From positions 1-9,599 of the forward strand of contig JAHRXB010000155.1 of assembly GCA_019104905.1 (NCBI GenBank): a stretch of DNA of 9,599 bases, written 5' to 3'. Source of the stretch: Bdellovibrio sp. (GTDB taxonomy: Bacteria; Bdellovibrionota; Bdellovibrionia; Bdellovibrionales; Bdellovibrionaceae). Below, in pieces: positions 7,188 to 9,599 of the stretch (positions are counted from its first letter, which is position 1; the number at the start of each line of letters is the position of its first letter). Made by a program: the position numbers and the translations under genes. Under the pieces are notes generated by a model. It ran no database searches. It was not told where the DNA came from and saw only the letters and a list, made by a program, of their open reading frames with translations.

Positions 7188-7238
7188 GGTTGTTGAAAAA
7201 AGGCTCTGCGCTTTCTGGCTGAACCTTTTTGAGCAACC
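7188..7238 (-). terminator. Terminator-like hairpin between leuS and speA (leuS terminator or speA attenuator)
   Basis: On the minus strand GGTTC-A-GC (7225-7218) pairs with GC-A-GAGCC (7210-7202), with one U-G pair, one A/A mismatch and an 8-base loop, followed directly by six T (7201-7196). This is the form of an intrinsic terminator. The stem can extend outwards: AAAAA (7230-7226) with the T run, then GGTTG (7238-7234) with CAACC (7192-7188), with small mismatches. Its 3' arm ends 7 bases before the GAGGG ribosome binding site of speA and 21 bases before the ATG, leaving no space for a separate speA promoter downstream. It must therefore lie in the speA leader or be read through from leuS. 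Structure seen; function inferred. Confidence 0.6.
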
Positions 7239-7249
7239 CTTTTTAGTTA

Positions 7250-7291
7250 GGGTCCCGGTGAAGGACCCCTAGTTCTTTGTTCGGGGTCCTT
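7250..7291 (-). promoter_or_regulatory. Mutually exclusive stems upstream of speA
   Basis: Three segments on the minus strand: AAGGACCCC (7291-7283), GGGGTCCTT (7269-7261) and GGACCC (7255-7250). The middle one can form a perfect 9-pair stem with the first (13-base loop) or a 6-pair stem with the third (7-base loop), but not both. No U run follows either stem on this strand, so neither is a normal terminator. The arrangement resembles a switchable leader ahead of the terminator-like hairpin at 7238-7188. It could also be a 3' protecting structure of leuS mRNA. Confidence 0.35.
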
Positions 7292-7309
7292 TTCGGTAAA
7301 AGAACCCAA

Positions 7310-9599
7310 TTATTTAACGATCAAATTCAAAATTCTTCCGGCTTTATAAATCACCTTGTCGGGATTCTTTCCGTCCAAAACTGAGGAAACCGTGGAAACG
7401 GCTTTCGCCGCCGCCAGAGCCTCTTCTTCAGAAGCATTGGCCCCAATTTCGATCGTGCCGCGCATTTTTCCATTCACCTGCACGCCGATTGTTACAGTGT
7501 CATCAGCGACGAGGGTACTATCATATTTTGGCCATGGAGCCAAAGAGCAAAGTCCCTCTCCGCCCATTTTTTCCCACAATTCTTCAGCTAAGTGGGGAGC
7601 AAAAGGAGCTAGGATTTGAACCAGGGGTTTTAAGGCCTCTTCCGAGCGGCATTCGGCTCGGTAAAGCTCGTTGACGAGAATCATCATGGCACTAATGGCT
7701 GTATTAAAGCTCATCGACTCGATGTCCTCTGTGACTTTTTTAATCGTTTTGTGAACTAATTTCTTAATGTCTTCGGGGGCGGCAGCCTGAGTCGCGACAT
7801 ACTGTCCCTCGTCGGTGACGATCAGTCGGGAAATGCGATCCAAGAAGCGCTTCACCCCGTCAATTCCCGTCGGCGCCCAAGGTTTGTCTTTATCCACGGG
7901 CCCCATAAAGCTGATAAAGGTTCTAAGAGCGTCGGCGCCATGGGATTTTGCAATATCCTCAGGGGAGATCACATTGCCTCGGGATTTCGACATCTTTTCG
8001 CCATCGGGTCCCAAGATCATCCCTTGGTGGGCCAATTTCTTAAACGGCTCATCGTGAGTGACAAGTCCACAGTCAAAAAGAACCTTCATCCAGAAGCGAG
8101 AGTAAAGCAAATGCCCTACTGTGTGCTCAGGACCACCGACATAGAGGTCCACCGGCATCCAATATTTTTCAGCTTCAGGGCTGAAGGGGGCCTGGTCATT
8201 GTGAGGATCAATGTATCTCAAGAAATACCAAGAAGATCCTGCGGCTCCAGGCATTGTGTCAGTTTCACGGCGGCCCTCTTTGCCCTCTTGGGATTTGTAG
8301 TGAACCCATTCGGCATTACGAGCCAAAGGAGCTTCGCCAGTATCTGCCGGTTCATAGTCCGCGACTTCGGGAAGAACCACGGGAAGTTCGTTGACGGGCA
8401 CACCACGGGATCCGTCGGCAAAGTGCACGATCGGGAACGGTTCGCCCCAATAGCGCTGACGGCTAAACAACCAGTCGCGCAGTTTGTATTGAACTTCGCG
8501 CACACCTAATTTTTGTGCTTCTAGGTGAGCCAGCATTTTTTTGATGGCATCAGCTTTGGAAAGACCATTGAGGAAATCAGAATTGATTAAAGTTCCGTCA
8601 CCTTCAAAAGGAAGAGCCTCGCCCCCTTCTAGGACGCGTTTAATAGGGATGTTAAACTTCGTCGCGAATTCGAAATCGCGAGAGTCGTGCCCCGGAACGG
8701 CCATGATGGCTCCGGTGCCGTAATCCATCAAAACATAGTCGGCAATCCAGATTTCAATTTTATCCCCGGTGATCGGGTGAAGGGCGTGGGCACCGGTAAA
8801 GACGCCGGTCTTTTCGGTGGTGGCTTTGCGATCCACTTCGGATTTTTTCGACGTTTCAAAAATATACTCTTCCACCGCCGAGTGCTGGGGCTGAGAAGTG
8901 ATTTTTTTAACCAAAGGGTGTTCGGGTGCCATCACCATGAAAGTGACGCCGAACAACGTATCAGGACGAGTGGTGAAAACCTCAAAGCTATCGGAATTTC
9001 CCGCCACTTTGAAAGTGACACGAGCCCCTTCGCTTTTTCCGATCCAGTTTCTTTGTGCTTCTTTGGTTCTTTCGGGCCAATCGACTTTGTCGAGATCATT
9101 TAACAAGCGCTCTGCATAGTCTGTGATCTTCAGCATCCACTGTTTCATGGGAACACGAATGACTGGATGACCGCCGCGCTCGGATTTTCCATCAATGACT
9201 TCGTCGTTTGCTAGAACCGTCTTAAGGGCCGGGCACCAGTTCACGGGGACTTCTTTTTGGTAAGCAAGACCGCGCTCATAGAGCTTCAAGAAGATAAATT
9301 GGGTCCATTTGTAGTAGTTCGGTTCACATGTGGAGATTTCACGGCTCCAATCAAAGCTAAACCCAAAAGACTGCAATGTTTTGCGAAAGCTTTCGATCGC
9401 TTTTTGGGTGGTGATCGCGGGGTGAATTCCCGTTTGAATAGCGAATTGTTCTGCGGGTAAACCAAAAGCGTCGTAACCCATGGGATGAAGAACGTTAAAA
9501 CCATTCACGCGCTTGTAGCGAGAGACAATGTCTCCAGGAGTGTAGGACGCCATGTGGCCGATGTGCAGCCCCGATCCCGAAGGGTAGGGAAACATATCC
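7310..9599 (-). CDS. leuS: Leucyl-tRNA synthetase (N-terminal end outside window)
   Basis: Class Ia aminoacyl-tRNA synthetase that charges tRNA-Leu with leucine in the cytoplasm. The visible 762 residues include the HIGH motif in PSGSGLHIGH, ten residues into the MFPYPSG segment. The CP1 editing domain is marked by FTTRPDTLFG (207-216, counting from that Met) and the DYGTGAIMAVPGHD region (291-304). The sequence GSSWYFLRYIDP (453-464), YVGGPEH and the catalytic loop KMSKS (534-538) follow, and the anticodon-binding and C-terminal domains end in YKAGRILNLIVK. The Met at 9595 is internal: the codon before it is Asp and the frame stays open to the edge, and in E. coli about 40 residues precede this Met. 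The full protein would be about 800 residues, slightly shorter than E. coli LeuRS (860). Stop TAA at 7312-7310. The next gene on this strand is speA, across a structured 142-base gap. Confidence 0.97.
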   Translation of the reverse strand, partial: DMFPYPSGSGLHIGHMASYTPGDIVSRYKRVNGFNVLHPMGYDAFGLPAEQFAIQTGIHPAITTQKAIESFRKTLQSFGFSFDWSREISTCEPNYYKWTQFIFLKLYERGLAYQKEVPVNWCPALKTVLANDEVIDGKSERGGHPVIRVPMKQWMLKITDYAERLLNDLDKVDWPERTKEAQRNWIGKSEGARVTFKVAGNSDSFEVFTTRPDTLFGVTFMVMAPEHPLVKKITSQPQHSAVEEYIFETSKKSEVDRKATTEKTGVFTGAHALHPITGDKIEIWIADYVLMDYGTGAIMAVPGHDSRDFEFATKFNIPIKRVLEGGEALPFEGDGTLINSDFLNGLSKADAIKKMLAHLEAQKLGVREVQYKLRDWLFSRQRYWGEPFPIVHFADGSRGVPVNELPVVLPEVADYEPADTGEAPLARNAEWVHYKSQEGKEGRRETDTMPGAAGSSWYFLRYIDPHNDQAPFSPEAEKYWMPVDLYVGGPEHTVGHLLYSRFWMKVLFDCGLVTHDEPFKKLAHQGMILGPDGEKMSKSRGNVISPEDIAKSHGADALRTFISFMGPVDKDKPWAPTGIDGVKRFLDRISRLIVTDEGQYVATQAAAPEDIKKLVHKTIKKVTEDIESMSFNTAISAMMILVNELYRAECRSEEALKPLVQILAPFAPHLAEELWEKMGGEGLCSLAPWPKYDSTLVADDTVTIGVQVNGKMRGTIEIGANASEEEALAAAKAVSTVSSVLDGKNPDKVIYKAGRILNLIVK

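Noticed and set aside
7168..7309. T-box leader, because the region follows leuS
   Set aside because: It lies downstream of leuS and upstream of speA, and neither the conserved T-box bulge sequence nor a leucine specifier stem was recognised.
7940..8509. Plus-strand open frame opposite leuS
   Set aside because: Antisense shadow of the conserved LeuRS catalytic region; no independent coding signal.

Overview
The window looks like a chromosomal housekeeping region of a Gram-negative bacterium. The gene styles (a Bacteroidetes/Bdellovibrio-like agmatinase-family protein, a YejB/YejE-type peptide transporter with a soluble binding protein, a biosynthetic SpeA) suggest a Bdellovibrionota or other former deltaproteobacterial genome with balanced GC. 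This assignment is inference from protein character only; no rRNA or other taxonomic marker is present. No mobile element, tRNA, CRISPR array or phage gene was seen.

Layout. (1) Positions 1-1257, minus strand: a ureohydrolase, probably agmatinase (speB), whose last codons overlap the start of an ArsC/Spx-family thioredoxin-fold protein that runs off the left edge. (2) Positions 1258-1405: a divergent intergenic region with a good sigma70-type promoter for speB. (3) Positions 1406-5142, plus strand: a three-gene peptide importer operon made of a periplasmic family-5 substrate-binding protein and YejB-like and YejE-like permeases. A hairpin lies over the binding-protein stop codon, yejB starts with TTG, and yejB and yejE overlap by ATGA. 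No ATPase gene follows; the operon ends at a strong hairpin at 5192-5224 that can also serve the convergent speA. (4) Positions 5263-7167, minus strand: biosynthetic arginine decarboxylase speA. (5) Positions 7168-7309: a short leader or intergenic stretch rich in RNA structure, with mutually exclusive stems and a terminator-like hairpin ending directly before the speA ribosome binding site. (6) Positions 7310-9599, minus strand: leucyl-tRNA synthetase leuS, missing its N-terminal end at the right edge.

How the genes work together. SpeA turns arginine into agmatine and SpeB, if it is an agmatinase, turns agmatine into putrescine plus urea. The window therefore carries both steps of the arginine-to-putrescine route, split by a divergent/convergent peptide-uptake operon. 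The importer would bring oligopeptides across the inner membrane, but its ATPase must be encoded elsewhere. The core genes are conventional; no new system was found among them. The least explained part is the RNA structure between leuS and speA, which leaves no room for a promoter downstream of the terminator-like hairpin and so raises the possibility of attenuation-type control of polyamine synthesis.
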